DNA from: Welwitschia mirabilis
Taxonomy: Eukaryota > Gnetophyta > Gnetopsida > Welwitschiales
Assembly: GCA_051453625.1 (NCBI GenBank)
Contig: JBOZIK010000001.1
Span: forward strand, 250,161,549 to 250,200,851
Direction of reading: 5' to 3'
DNA: 39,303 nucleotides
The translations under genes and the position numbers were made by a program. The notes beneath the pieces were generated by a model. That model was not told the origin of the DNA. It saw only the letters and a program-made list of their open reading frames with translations, and did not search any database. Positions 12,285-23,012 of the stretch are shown one piece after another; position 1 is the stretch's first letter, and each line of letters begins with the position of its first letter.

Positions 12285-12950
12285 TGTCATGTGGTGGTGG
12301 CATAGGAAACACATGAGAGGAACATGTGCTATGACATGATGATGACATTGAGGACACATGTAAATAGCATCGGTTAGTAGAGAAATCATGATCCAAAGAA
12401 CAATTATTAAATTAATTATATATAACTAACATAAGAAGATGAAGATTCCACCTAACAGTATAGGGTAAATAATTTTATCTATCCTATTTATAATACATGA
12501 TAAAAATTATAACCACAACTTACTATTATAAGTTAAAGGCTCTTAATCACCTCAATCCTACTCTCTACTATAAAAGGGTCTTAAGTTATCATTTGTAAGA
12601 AAATTTTATGCATCATCAATGAATTAGAGTTTAATTAAGAAATGTATTCATCTAGCTTAAGAGAGGATATTACCTTGGTATTGGGCTATATTTCCTCCAT
12701 TAAGGGATAATTACTTTTAAAGTGAATGTAAGAAATTTTTGTTAATAAAGAATAAATTTGTTCATGTTATTTTTCCTCTTATCATATTTATAATTTATAT
12801 TAATTATAATTAAAGTGATATTAATTTGTAATTGATATAGATTATAATGGTTAATTTAGATGACAATGAATTAATTAAATTGGTTAGAAATTACATTTAG
12901 GATTATGACACTTTTCTACCAATTACATTTCATTGTTATCATCATCAACA
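12285..12950 (+). mobile_element. LTR-like block with TATA box (possible solo LTR)
   Basis: The block starts tgtcatgtgg and could end ...catcatcaaca, so it has TG...CA ends. A strong TATA-type box ctataaaaggg lies at 12567-12577, after a CT-rich lead (ctctctacta) and before a less AT-rich leader-like stretch. No 5-base target duplication is visible at these ends and no second copy exists, so the limits are tentative. Confidence 0.3.
12567..12577 (+). promoter_or_regulatory. TATA box of the LTR-like block
   Basis: ctataaaaggg, a close match to the plant TATA consensus, in a locally more balanced context (cctactctctac before, gtcttaag after). It is the best TATA match I noticed in the window. 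Confidence 0.45.
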
Positions 12951-13085
12951 TTGCATTGTTCTTATTTCATTCTTATTGATAAAATAAAAAAAATATATCT
13001 TCCTTATTACAAATAAATTTCCTAAACTTTATACTAGAATAATTTACTAGTTTATGATATTTAGGTTGACCTAATTATACAAGTG

Positions 13086-13107
13086 TTTTTTTTTTTTTTT
13101 TTTTTTT
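13086..13107. repeat. Poly-T run of 22 bases
   Basis: Uninterrupted T run followed by aaag. On the minus strand it is a poly-A tail-like run, which could mark the 3' end of a LINE or SINE lying to its right on the minus strand, but no such body is recognised. Confidence 0.85.
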
Positions 13108-13724
13108 AAAGTTGTATAAGAATTTTATGTATTATACTTAAAGATAAACTGAGATATTTTGAATAAAAGATCATAAATTCACACCACAACATCTTGGAAT
13201 TATTGTTAAGGAAGAGTTTTAAAAGCTTGGAATATTTATTTTCACTAGTCAAGTAAGTAATTTAATTTCAAGATGATTACTTTGTAATGTGTATATTTTT
13301 TCCTTTATTTAGGTTATGTTATATTTTTAGTTTCTTTATTTAGCTTTCATTTTAATTTCTATTAGTTTTTCTTTTTATATTAGTTTTACTCTTTACTTGA
13401 ATTTGAAGATTACCACCTTGTTATACCAAACTTGTTCTATAGTTTCTGTTTTATGTAATATAAGTGAGTATTACATCCATTATTGTTATAGCCTCCTTGT
13501 TGTACTTCATTTAATGTAGAAGGATGCTTCCATTTGGATATATCAAATTTTGTTTAGCATTTTATGAAAATTAAACGAAGTGATAACAAAGTAAAAAAAC
13601 CATCAAGAGAAGAAATTCTTTAGCAAAGTAATTAAATAAGGATTAGTGTATTTTAATTTAAGGATTATAGAGGAAAAAATTTTATTTAAATCGAAAGTAG
13701 AAGAAAATGATTATTATCCTTTTC
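13108..13724. other. Unassigned AT-rich stretch
   Basis: Pyrimidine-rich around 13300-13400 (many TTT and CTTT runs). No gene or family motif seen. Confidence 0.4.
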
Positions 13725-13802
13725 ATTTGCATATTTATAAACGTAATTTACATATTTATGAATTTAATTTTATTATTTATAAAAGTAATTTATTTTATAA
13801 AC
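13725..13802 (+). repeat. 24-bp minisatellite, about three copies
   Basis: The unit catatttataaacgtaattta repeats at 24-base spacing with few changes (tatttataaacgtaattta, tatttatgaatttaatttt, tatttataaaagtaattta). Because 24 is a multiple of three, translation shows an 8-residue period: LHIYKRN, LHIYEFN, FIIYKSN. The small ORF across it (13646-13828) is otherwise unsupported, so I treat it as a repeat and not a gene. Confidence 0.7.
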
Positions 13803-14704
13803 TATTTTCACCTTCAAGCACTTCTTGAAAACCTACATTTCAAGTCTGTTATCTTTTAAATAGTTAAATATATCAACCTATACTTCTACTTCACTAATTT
13901 TCAAAGACATACCAGATCATAAAAAGGAAGAAATTTAAAACCCTTTTTATTTAACTAATGAAAATGATATAGAACTTAAAAACCTATAAGCCTATCCTAT
14001 CTTCTAAAGAAGACCTTATTCAACACCTACCCTATATAAAAAAATTCATACCTACATCAAGAAATGAAACATATAAGATAACTAATAGGCCCTAACATGA
14101 TAATTTTCTCTTTTATACTTAGAGAAAGGATAAGAACTAGTTAAAAACTATCCCACATATAAGCCTTAAGACTTAAAATCAAATTTAAGATGTATTCATA
14201 AAAAGGTTAATAGGTGAAACAATCATGAGGAAAAGAAGAATAAAAATTATTAACTTTTCATAAGAACCTTATGAGGATTACATTATAACATATGAGACAT
14301 TCTTGATTATTGCTTCATTTAATTCTGTAGTGTTGAATAGGCAAACCATGTAATGTATAAATCCTATATATGATGGAAATTTTTTATTACAACTTTATAT
14401 TATTCTTGGAAACTTTTATAGGAACTAATGAAAGTTAGTCAAACATGGCCTAAACCACCCTTAGAAAAGATAGAATTATAGGGATAATGTTAAAGAACAT
14501 AAATAAGCTACAAAATGAAAAGAAAAATATTCTTAGTAACTAATTTAATACCTTATCAACACTTTATAAACTTGTACCAAGGCCTTAGATAATAAAATAT
14601 GTTAAATCAGCAACCACAACCTTCAACACCTTACTCTCATTATAAAATAGTTTATGAGTAAGCTTCTGTGTTAATGAAAACCTAAGACTTTCAAAAATAA
14701 TCAA
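13803..14704. other. Unassigned stretch before element X
   Basis: No ORF or recognised motif. It is the left flank of the X LTR. No PPT-like tract precedes 14705, which supports that LTR being a 5' LTR next to older DNA. Confidence 0.45.
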
Positions 14705-15993
14705 TGATAAGATGCAAGAATTGATATTTATATCAAGGAATTAATGTTCTATTATTATGTTTAATTAATTATTATATGATTTTATGTATGTTTTATGATT
14801 AAGGACATATAAATCTTGTTTCACTAATAATCTAACTTAATACTATCATTTTGTAGGATAAATGTGTTATTAAGATCATTATGCAAAAGATGGAGCTATG
14901 CTAAGCATAATTGATAATGGTGTCAATATTAGGCATGGTGGCATTAGTTACTTCAATTAAAATAGTAACATACTTACATTCTTAAATTCTATTAATATAA
15001 GTAATTCATTCTAACCATTTCTACAAATACAAGATGAATGAAAACTAATTTTTAAGAAGGTATCCACCAATTTGGTCCCATAACTAAAGAATAACTTTAT
15101 GTACTTTGGGAGTTCTTTATGATGATCAAATTAGGCCTTTAAAATACTAATTTTAAACCTTAATTCTAGATTATAAATACCCTATCACATTTTATTTATA
15201 AAAGGCACCTTACATTAGATCATTATCAAAGAGATTAAAGATTTAGTAATGATTTTCTTTCTAAGGCTCCCAGAGGGATCAGCTATATAACAAGATAGCA
15301 TGATACTTTTTGGTTTAACAAAGGTATGTTTTTTATTGTATAATTTAACCTTTAAGATAATAAATAATGACATATTTATGGTAAATTCCTTTAATATCAA
15401 TTTCTGGATGTCATACTTGTTATGCTTAAAATTGATTAAGATATGCTTTTACTTTAAGATCTATTTGGTAATTCTCCTTTTCATTCTAGGTTGCATAGGC
15501 AAAATGTTTACTTTATAGATCTTGGAAGATTCCTAATTTTTATGCTTATTTTATTCTTATTATAAAGGGTATATTACCTTCACATATATGTTCAATGAGA
15601 TTATATCATTGTGCTTGAGCTTGACCTCCATGAGCACTCATGTTTATGATGGATTATATTATTATGCTTGAGTTGGAAGTAAAACTACATGATTTCACTT
15701 TAAGTATTTATGGTTTTTCTTTACATTATCATGTTAATTTGTATGCTATGTCTCTTTTATAAATCTCTCATATCATTTCACTCTCTATTTATCATTACTA
15801 TAATGCTTTCTTTATTAATAGATGTCCTAATCTATCTTTATGAAAGAACAATAACGGGATTATACTATAGATAGAAGTATTAGTTTTATTAGTAAAAATT
15901 AAATTTCATAATGTAAGATTTGCATTTCTAGGATGATTGTGTTAATTACCTTACATTAAAAACAAATACAAGCATATCCAAATTTCACCATCA
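14705..15993 (+). mobile_element. 5' LTR of Athila element X
   Basis: Starts tgataagatgcaag and ends ...tttcaccatca, giving TG...CA ends and about 1.29 kb. Two comparisons set the limits. The start matches the LTR at 38360 (tgataaaatgcaaaa), and the end matches the copy ending at 21886. A TATA box lies at 15172. A decayed tRNA-Asp-type primer site follows 9 bases after the end. The LTR carries the promoter and RNA end signals of the element. Short ORFs inside it (15215-15400 minus, 15300-15518 plus) are not genes. Confidence 0.75.
15172..15179 (+). promoter_or_regulatory. TATA box of the X LTR
   Basis: tataaata followed by ccctatcac, about 470 bases into the LTR. In the copy at 38.8 kb the aligned place reads gatttaca, so the box is lost there. 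Confidence 0.5.
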
Positions 15994-16002
15994 ATAGTGT
16001 TT

Positions 16003-16020
16003 TGCCATAGTTACCTAGGA
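16003..16020 (+). promoter_or_regulatory. Decayed primer-binding site of X (tRNA-Asp type)
   Basis: tgccatagttacctagga keeps 11 of 18 bases of the Athila-type site TGGCGCCGTTGCCGGGGA. The copy at 21896 reads tggcatagttacctagca. Together they give TGGCATAGTTACCTAGGA, with differences that are mostly G to A or C to T. It is placed right after the LTR end, where the tRNA primer binds for first-strand synthesis. Confidence 0.65.
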
Positions 16021-17130
16021 TAGTGGTATGATAGCTTTAGTGGAAAACACATATAATTTACTTTTTTGTTTCTTTTTAGTTTTTCTTTTCTTTTTGTTTT
16101 TATTTTATACTAGTCCCTTTCTAGTGCCCTCTTTTTTTCTATTTCTTCTCTTTTATTTTTTATCTTTTTAATTTTCTTTCTATTCTTATAAAATATTATT
16201 TTTATAGTATATCAAATTTTCTTATAGGCTTTGACTTTTTTTAGGCTTTAAATGGAAGACAATTTAAAAACAATAAAAAATGTTTTTATTCTTTTATCCT
16301 TTCTTCTCTTTTCTCTTCTCTTCCCTATCTTAGATGACTTGTTTAGTAGTTACCTTAAGATAGATTTCTAAAAAAGGACTTCATTAGCAAAAATATCAGG
16401 AAAGTTCTTTAGTAATTGCATTATTCATTTTAGTAATTTTAATTTCTTGCATTACATTACATTTTATTTTCATTATTCCATTAGCCCTTATGAAAACATC
16501 TATTTAGTCTTTTCTTCATCTCTCAACCAAACTAAACTTTTATCTTACACTGTTATTTTTCTGAAATTCTTTACTATAATTTTTTTCAATATGACTTTAG
16601 ACAACCTTACTCATGTTGTTGTATTTCTTCAAAGTGTCACTAGCTTATTACATCAAGTTATCTTCATCTTTTGATAAAATCATATCTATAGCATCTTTAA
16701 TTTCTTCACATATGATATACCTTAAGAAATATAACTTGTCTTGACTATCTTCTCAGATATGATAAATTGACTTGAGCAACTCTTAAACATAACATATGAT
16801 TCCTAAACCTTTGTTTTGAATTATGAAATTCATGTTCCATTTGACTCTAAAATTTTTTATACCTTATCACATGATGATTTACCTCTATTATATGGTTGTA
16901 AGTCTTAATATCCTTTACTTTCTAAAGCTTAATAATTTTCTTTAAATTATTTAGAAGCTACACTTTAAAATTTCATGAATATCTAAAACCTTATCAATGA
17001 ATCTTAATAACAATTTCACCTATAAATTTCTTTTTCTTTATAAAGACTTAAACTAAGTAGCAACAACTCAACCAAGTTAGTACTTAAATTAATATGAATA
17101 AAAGTCATCTACATTATTAGATACTAATCA
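16021..17130 (+). other. Leader of element X, pyrimidine-rich
   Basis: Starts with tagtggtatgatagctttagtgg and then a long CT-rich tract (about 16070-16340), including ctttcttctcttttctcttctcttcc. The same stretch is kept in Y at 21914-22996. In Athila elements a long untranslated leader precedes gag. The second half (16400-17090) does not translate into gag or anything I recognise; the ORF at 16447-16674 is AT-driven. Gag and protease appear to be lost between here and the RT remnant. Confidence 0.6.
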
Positions 17131-17223
17131 TAATAGCCTAAAAAACATAATGATAGTCTAATTACTAAAATCTAAATCACCTATTCCTTTCTTAACAGTT
17201 TTGGATCCCTTTCCTCATGCAAC

Positions 17224-18800
17224 CTAAAGTTAACTATGAGTTATGAGGATAAGCCTATTTTTGAATTAAAGCCATTATCTAGTGATCTTAAGTATGTTAT
17301 TCTTGTAGAATTTTCAAATTACACTCTAGTAATTAGCTTAGTCTTAACTCCTACCTAAGACAATTCCTTTCTGAATCTTTTAAAGAAACATAAGTAAGCC
17401 ATTGAATGGACTTTATTAGACTTTAGGAGAATTTATATTATTATTTACATGCACCACATCTATCTTGAATATAACAAAAAATTAAAAACTAAAACTCAAT
17501 TAAGTCTTAATCCTACATTAAAGTTATTTATGAAGAATGAGATGATTACACTCTTAGATAGTGGTACTATCTATTCTATCTCTAATAGCAAGTGGATCAG
17601 TCAAACTCGAACCATATCTAAGATGACCAAAGTTATACTAGAACATAATAAACATAATGAAGTTATCCCTACTAGCCTTATTATGAAGTGGAAAATGTAC
17701 ATAGACTATAGAAAACTAAATAATGTAACTACAAAAAATCATTTTCATTTATCATTTTCGGATTAAATCCTTAAGTAAGTAGTAAGATACCAATTTTAAG
17801 ATTTCTTGGATTGATACTTAGGATATAATTAGATAGAAATTACCTTTAATACTAATAAAAAAAATCCTTATGAAACATTTCCCTACAAATAAATATCCTT
17901 CGGATATTGCAATGCATCTATTATCATGTGATGTTATTTGCTTGACATTTCTTTCAACCTTTTAGAAACTTGTGCTAAAATATTATAGATGACTCCTCAA
18001 TTTATGAAATCTCTTTTAAGAATTATCTTAACAAATTTTGAACTCATTATCATTATATGCATTTAAAAATATCTAATCCTAAATTAGGAAAATTATCATT
18101 TCATGATAAATAGGGTATTATATCAACTCACATCACTTTAAGAATGAAATCTAAATAGATCTTACAAAATTATTCTTAATTACTTACTTGTCTATCTAAT
18201 AAAGTATTAATAATTTTATATATTCTCTTAGATATGCTAAATACTATAAAAGGTTTATTAAAAATTTTAGCAAAATTACCAAACCTTTATATGACATTTT
18301 AAAAAAAGATATTTCTTTTGAGTGGACCTAGGAATGTTAAGTATATTTTCACTAACTCAAAAGAAAACTTAGTTTGACACTTATTATTTAATTACCCATG
18401 TGCTTATTACCCTTTAAGATGATGTGTAATGCAAGTGATTATGTAGTTAGTGTTGTTCTAGGATAAAGAATGGAGAAGAAATCCACAGTTATCTCCTATG
18501 ATAGTTAAATCCTAAATACACCTAATGTAACTACTATCAATAAGAAGGATCTCTTAGCACTAATCTTTTTTTTTAGAAAATTTTAGGAAATATATTATAG
18601 GATTTAGGATTATTATCTACATAAATCATTTAGTCCTTAAATACATATTTACAAATAAATATGACAAGCCTAGACTTATTAGATGATTGCTTCTACTATA
18701 AGATTTTGACCTTAAATTAAGGATAAAAAAGCTTTTTAGAATATAGTTGATGATTATTTATCTTAAATGCCTAATAATGACTTTAAAGAGATTATTCCTA
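17224..18800 (+). pseudogene. Athila element X pol remnant: RT and RNase H
   Basis: Decayed reverse transcriptase of the Athila branch. It begins PIFELKPLSSDLKYVIL (about 17250-17300), the usual lead-in to RT, and continues AIEWTLLDFRRI and YMHHIYLEYN. An ORF at 17449-17766 holds LLDSGTIYSISNSKWIS and YIDYRKLNNVTTKNHFHL, close to Athila RT. Later come YLGYN and ISFGYCNAS. The YxDD box is IIDDSSIY at 17982-18005, with both Asp kept but Tyr/Met lost. KYYKRFIKNFSKITKPL lies at about 18241-18293. RNase H reads MMCNASDYVVSVVLG at about 18419-18463, with its first catalytic Asp now Asn, then TINKKDLLALIF. The end reads DYLS, then IPIHDLFPSDCLFSIFEAP. Many stops; non-functional. Confidence 0.85.
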
Positions 18801-18989
18801 TTCATGACTTATTTCCTAGTGATTGTCTTTTCTCTATCTTTGAAGCACCTTGATATGCTAATATTGCTAATTGACTTATTTTTAGAACTATGTCTTTTTA
18901 TTATACCATTAATGATATAAAGAAATGCTTGAGTTATGTAAAAAATTTCTTTTTAAATGATCCTTTTTTTTAAGTACTTCCCTAACCAA

Positions 18990-19850
18990 GACATTTGAAG
19001 ATGCATTTCTTTAAGTAACATTTAAAACATTATTAAGTCATATCATTTAGAAACATGTGATGGTCACTTTTCCTCTAATAAAATTGTAACCCCTATCTTA
19101 TAATCAAAGCTTTATTATCCTACTATTTTTAAGGATTTATATCTATTCTATATATCATGTAAAAATTTCCAAAAAATTAGGAATTATAGTATAATATACT
19201 GATGATTTAAATCCTATCTTGATTTTAAAACCTTTTGATGTATGGGGAATTATCTTTCAAGAACCTTATGCATTTTTTAATGGCCATAAATACATCTTGG
19301 TATGTATTGACTATGTTAGTAAATAATTAGAATCCTATGCTTGTAAGGATAATGATCCCAAAACTGTAGTGAACATTTTCATGAATAATATTTTTACTAG
19401 GTTTTATGACCTAAGTACTTGATTAGTTATTGTGATACCATCTTTCAAAAAAAATTTTAAGCATATCTTAACCAGTAGGATCTCTCATATGATTATGAAA
19501 TCATATCATTTCTAAAATAGTGGATAAGTTAAAATTACTAATAGATAAATCAAGCAAATTGTATAAGAAGAAGTGAGTGAAAATAAAAAGGATTGGTTTT
19601 ACAAATTACATGATGTTTTATCAACCTATAAGAGAGCTTAGAAGGACACTCTAGGAATTTCATCCAAAAGATTAGTTTGTAATAAAGCATGTCATCATTT
19701 TGTAGAAATTAAACATAAAGCATGTTAGGCCATAAAACACATAAACCTTGATCCTAATATATTAAGAAAAAATAAACTTATTTTACTCAATGGACTAGAG
19801 GACATTAGAAATTGTGCTTATAAAAATATAAATTATTGTAGTGTGTATTT
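18990..19850 (+). pseudogene. Athila element X integrase remnant
   Basis: Decayed integrase directly downstream of RNase H. TCDGHFSSNKI then LYYPTIFKDLY (about 19050-19140) is the zinc-binding half; the last Cys of the HHCC set is not seen. The core reads FDVWGIIFQEPYAFFNGHKY (about 19237-19296), where the first catalytic Asp of WGID is replaced by Ile. ILVCIDYVSK follows. The second Asp is seen in another frame as CDTIFQKKF. SGxVKITNR replaces the usual SGQVEVSNR, so the Glu is Lys. WFYKLHDVLSTYKRA and LVCNKACHHFVEIKHKAC, then NGLEDIRNCAYKNINY, complete the C-terminal part up to about 19843. Wording is typical of Athila. Inactive. Confidence 0.85.
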
Positions 19851-20935
19851 TTATCTACACACTCTAGTATAAATGGAAGTAATCCAAACATCCTATCTCA
19901 CTAAAGACTTATGAGAGGAGAATAAGGATTGATTTTTCATAAAATATGGTAACTAAAATTAAATAACAATGTAGAAAATAAAGATGTAATTTAAATACAA
20001 ATGCAACTAAATCTAAATGAAATTCAACATAATCCTAAAACTACTTTATTTTAGTCTTAACAAAGGTTACCCTTAAAACTTATATCACCAATGAAACTAT
20101 TACTAAATCAAAGGAAACATAAACCATAAGGGACATCAAATAGAACTAAATGCTTAAATGAAAACAAAGTATTATATTAAATGGAATCAACGTCTAGGTT
20201 ATAAACAGCTAAGCCTCAATGAAGAATGCACAATCCTCCATTAAGGGAATGTCTTTCTGTAACTCTCGAGATGGATCTCCTATCATTCGATCTCCTATCA
20301 TGAGAATTTCTGATGCATCGAAGATATAGATAATAGGTGACAGAGGGGTCTTATTTATAAGGTTACAAAGCAAAATAGAAACACAAAAGGCACTGTAAAA
20401 TGTACTCTATTATAGAAATGAAATAAATAAAATGGATAAAGGTCAGCTATCAATTACAGTGTCATCCTACTTTTTATAGGAATGATTAAGGTGATGATGA
20501 ATTAAACATTATAGTGGTCATCTTGCCTATCATTTAGAAGATATAGGGGATGACAATATTTCATAAAGCATGATTTAATAGTACCAACTCTATTCCATAT
20601 TAGAATTCAATGTGGCATGTATAATGTCATTGTCCTACATATTATGAGAGTGACAGAGTGGATGACAATATTTTTTTTATTCGTCTAAGTGAGGCGAAGC
20701 TATCCTTTTTCATCAGTAATCTTCTATCAAAGCTATGTGTATCAGAATGTGCCTTAACTACCTCAAATCCTATCTAGGATTATACATTTCTGACATCTTC
20801 CATCAATTCTTTTAGAATTGCATCTAAACCTATATAAATGTCCTACAAAACAACTCATAAAACCCCATCAAATATACACAAATTATTGGTGCATCATAGA
20901 TAACCACTTCACCTTTATTATTTTGTAATAAAAAC
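19851..20935 (-). mobile_element. LTR-like block, minus strand (possible solo LTR)
   Basis: It begins where the X integrase stops. Its internal order resembles the Z LTRs in plus orientation: an A-rich part, cctcaatgaagaatgcacaatcctcc (like ccctcaatgatgaaaacatagcc at 23.4 kb), then TATA on the minus strand, then gatgaca motifs such as gacagagtggatgacaatatttttt (like gacagaagggatgacaactaatt at 23.9 kb). Direct base similarity is low, so it would be a related subfamily. Ends and target duplication are not found. Confidence 0.4.
20351..20362 (-). promoter_or_regulatory. TATA box of the minus-strand LTR-like block
   Basis: On the minus strand ccttataaataag followed by acccctctgtcacc, a good TATA match in a less AT-rich setting. 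It sits at the same relative place as the TATA boxes of the Z LTRs. Confidence 0.4.
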
Positions 20936-21274
20936 CAGGTAAAAAACCATAAATATGAGCTAATTTATTTTTAAAATATTAATTTTAAAGTTATAAAATA
21001 TGCTCATAAAACATTCCTCATAGCAAAATAATAATTTATGCATCATGTGTATGAAAATTTCAAAATTATATCTTATGAAAGCTTTGAAATAATTCAAAAA
21101 TTTATAAAAATGAGCTATAAAAAAGAGCTCTATCCCTCCTAAGAACAATAATACATCCCATATTGATTAATAAAGCAAAGAAAGTATATAGAAGTGATAA
21201 GGTAGATGATGGAATTTTCAAATTTGGATAACTTTCTAAATTAAGTACAAAGTTGAGTAAAGAAATATTAGATT
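20936..21274. other. Unassigned AT-rich spacer
   Basis: Lies between the LTR-like block and the start of similarity to the X LTR. The ORFs at 20960-21148 and 21102-21293 (minus) give AT-driven peptides and are not credible. No PPT and no first half of the LTR can be recognised here. Confidence 0.4.
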
Positions 21275-21886
21275 TGAATTCCTTTAATATCAAGTTCTGG
21301 ATGTCATACTTGTTATGCTTAAGATTGGATAAGATAAGCTTTTACTTTAAGATCTATTTGGTAATTCTCCTTTTCATTTTAGGTTACATAACCAAACTGT
21401 TTACTTTATAGATCTTGGAATATTCCTAATTTTTATGCTTATTTTATTCTTATTATAAAGGGTATATTACCTTTACATCTATGTTGGATGAGATTATATC
21501 ATTGTGCATGATCTTGACCTCCATGAGAACTCATGTTCATAATGGATTATATTATTATGCTTGAGTTGGAAGTAAAACTACATGATTTCACTTTAGGTAT
21601 TTATGGTTTTTCTTTACATTATCATGTTAATTTGTATGATATGTCCCTTTTCTAAATCTTTCATATCATTTCACTCTATATTTATCATTACTATTATGCT
21701 TTATTTATTGATAGATGTCCTAATCTATCTTTATGAAATAACGATAACGAGATTATACTATAGATAGAAGTATTAGTATTATTAGTAAAAACTAAATTTT
21801 ATAATGTAAGATTTACATTTCTAAGATGATCTTGTTAATTATCTTACATTAAAGACAGATACAAGCATACCCAAATTTCACCATCA
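21275..21886 (+). mobile_element. LTR fragment of element Y (3' part of LTR)
   Basis: Matches the last 610 bases of the X LTR (15383-15993) very closely, including cctttaatatcaa-ttctggatg, tatgcttattttattcttat and the end tttcaccatca. The first roughly 680 bases of the LTR, including the TATA region, are absent or too changed to see. It is followed by a primer site, so it is a 5' LTR and not the 3' LTR of X. Confidence 0.75.
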
Positions 21887-21895
21887 ATAGTGTTT

Positions 21896-21913
21896 TGGCA
21901 TAGTTACCTAGCA
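21896..21913 (+). promoter_or_regulatory. Decayed primer-binding site of Y (tRNA-Asp type)
   Basis: tggcatagttacctagca keeps 11 of 18 bases of the Athila-type site TGGCGCCGTTGCCGGGGA and starts with TGGC intact. It aligns with the site at 16003 in X. Confidence 0.65.
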
Positions 21914-22996
21914 TAGTGGTATGATTGCTTTAGTGGAACACACATATAATTTACTTTTTTATTTCTTTTTATTTTTTACTTTTTTCCTTTTTATTTTTAT
22001 TTTATACAAGTCGCTTTCTAGTTCCCTTTTTTTTCTATTTCTTCTCTCTTATTTTTTATTTTTTCTTTTATTTTCTTTCTATTCTTATAAAATATTATTT
22101 GTATAGTATATCAAATTTTCTTATAGGATTTGGTTTTTTTAGGATTTAAATGGAAAAAAATTTTGAAACAATAAAAAAATATTTTTATTCTTTTATCCTT
22201 TCTTCTCTTTTCTCTTCTCTTCCCTATCTTAGATGACTTCCTTAGTAGTTACTTAAAAACAGATTTCTAAAAAAGGACTTCATTAGCAAAAATCTCAAGA
22301 AAGTACTTTAGTAATTACATTATTCATTTTAGTAATTTTAATTTATTGCATTACATTACATTTTATTTTCATTATTTCATTATCCCTTATTAAAACATCT
22401 ATTTAGTAATTTTTTCATCTCTTAAACAAACTAAACTTTTATCTTACACTGTTATTTTTCCGAAAATATTTTGCTATAATTTTTTTCAATATGACTTTAG
22501 ATAACCTTACTCATGTTGTTGTATTTCTTCAAAGTGTCATTAGCTTATTACATCAAGTTGTCTTCATCTTTTGATAAAATCATATCTATAGCATCTTAAA
22601 TTTCTTCACATATCATATGCTTTAAGAAATATAATTTGTCTTGACTATCTTCTCATGTATGATAAATTGACTTGAGTAAAACCTCTTAAACATAACATAT
22701 CATTCCTAAACCTTTGTTTTGAATCATGAAATTCATGTTTCATTTGACTCTTAAATTTTTTATACCTTTTCATATGATGATTTAGCTCTATTGTATGGTT
22801 GTAATTCTTAATATCCTTTACATCCTAAAGCTTAATAATTTTCTTTAAATTATTTAGAAGCTACACTTCATAAGTTCATGAATATTCAATACCTTATCAA
22901 TGAATCTTAATAACAATTTGACCTATAAATTTATTTTTCTTTATAAAGACTTAAACTAAGTAGCAACAATTCAACCAAGTTACTACTTAAATTATT
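21914..22996 (+). other. Leader of element Y, pyrimidine-rich
   Basis: Copy of the X leader (16021-17090) with the same CT-rich tracts, including ctttcttctcttttctcttctcttcc near 22198. Similarity stops at ctacttaaatta, about 20 bases before the Z LTR begins. The ORF at 21921-22106 is only a translation of the CT tract and not a gene. Confidence 0.7.
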
Positions 22997-23012
22997 AATA
23001 TAATTAATTAAT

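Noticed and set aside
16447-16674. 75-codon ORF in the X leader
   Set aside because: Composition follows the local T-rich DNA and the frame is broken in the Y copy. No motif.
21921-22106. 61-codon ORF rich in Phe and Leu that looks like membrane segments
   Set aside because: It is a translation of the CT-rich leader of element Y. The X copy of this leader does not keep the frame.
15383-22996. The 1.7 kb direct repeat as the LTR pair of element X
   Set aside because: Both copies continue past the LTR end into primer site and leader, so the second one is another 5' end and not a 3' LTR.
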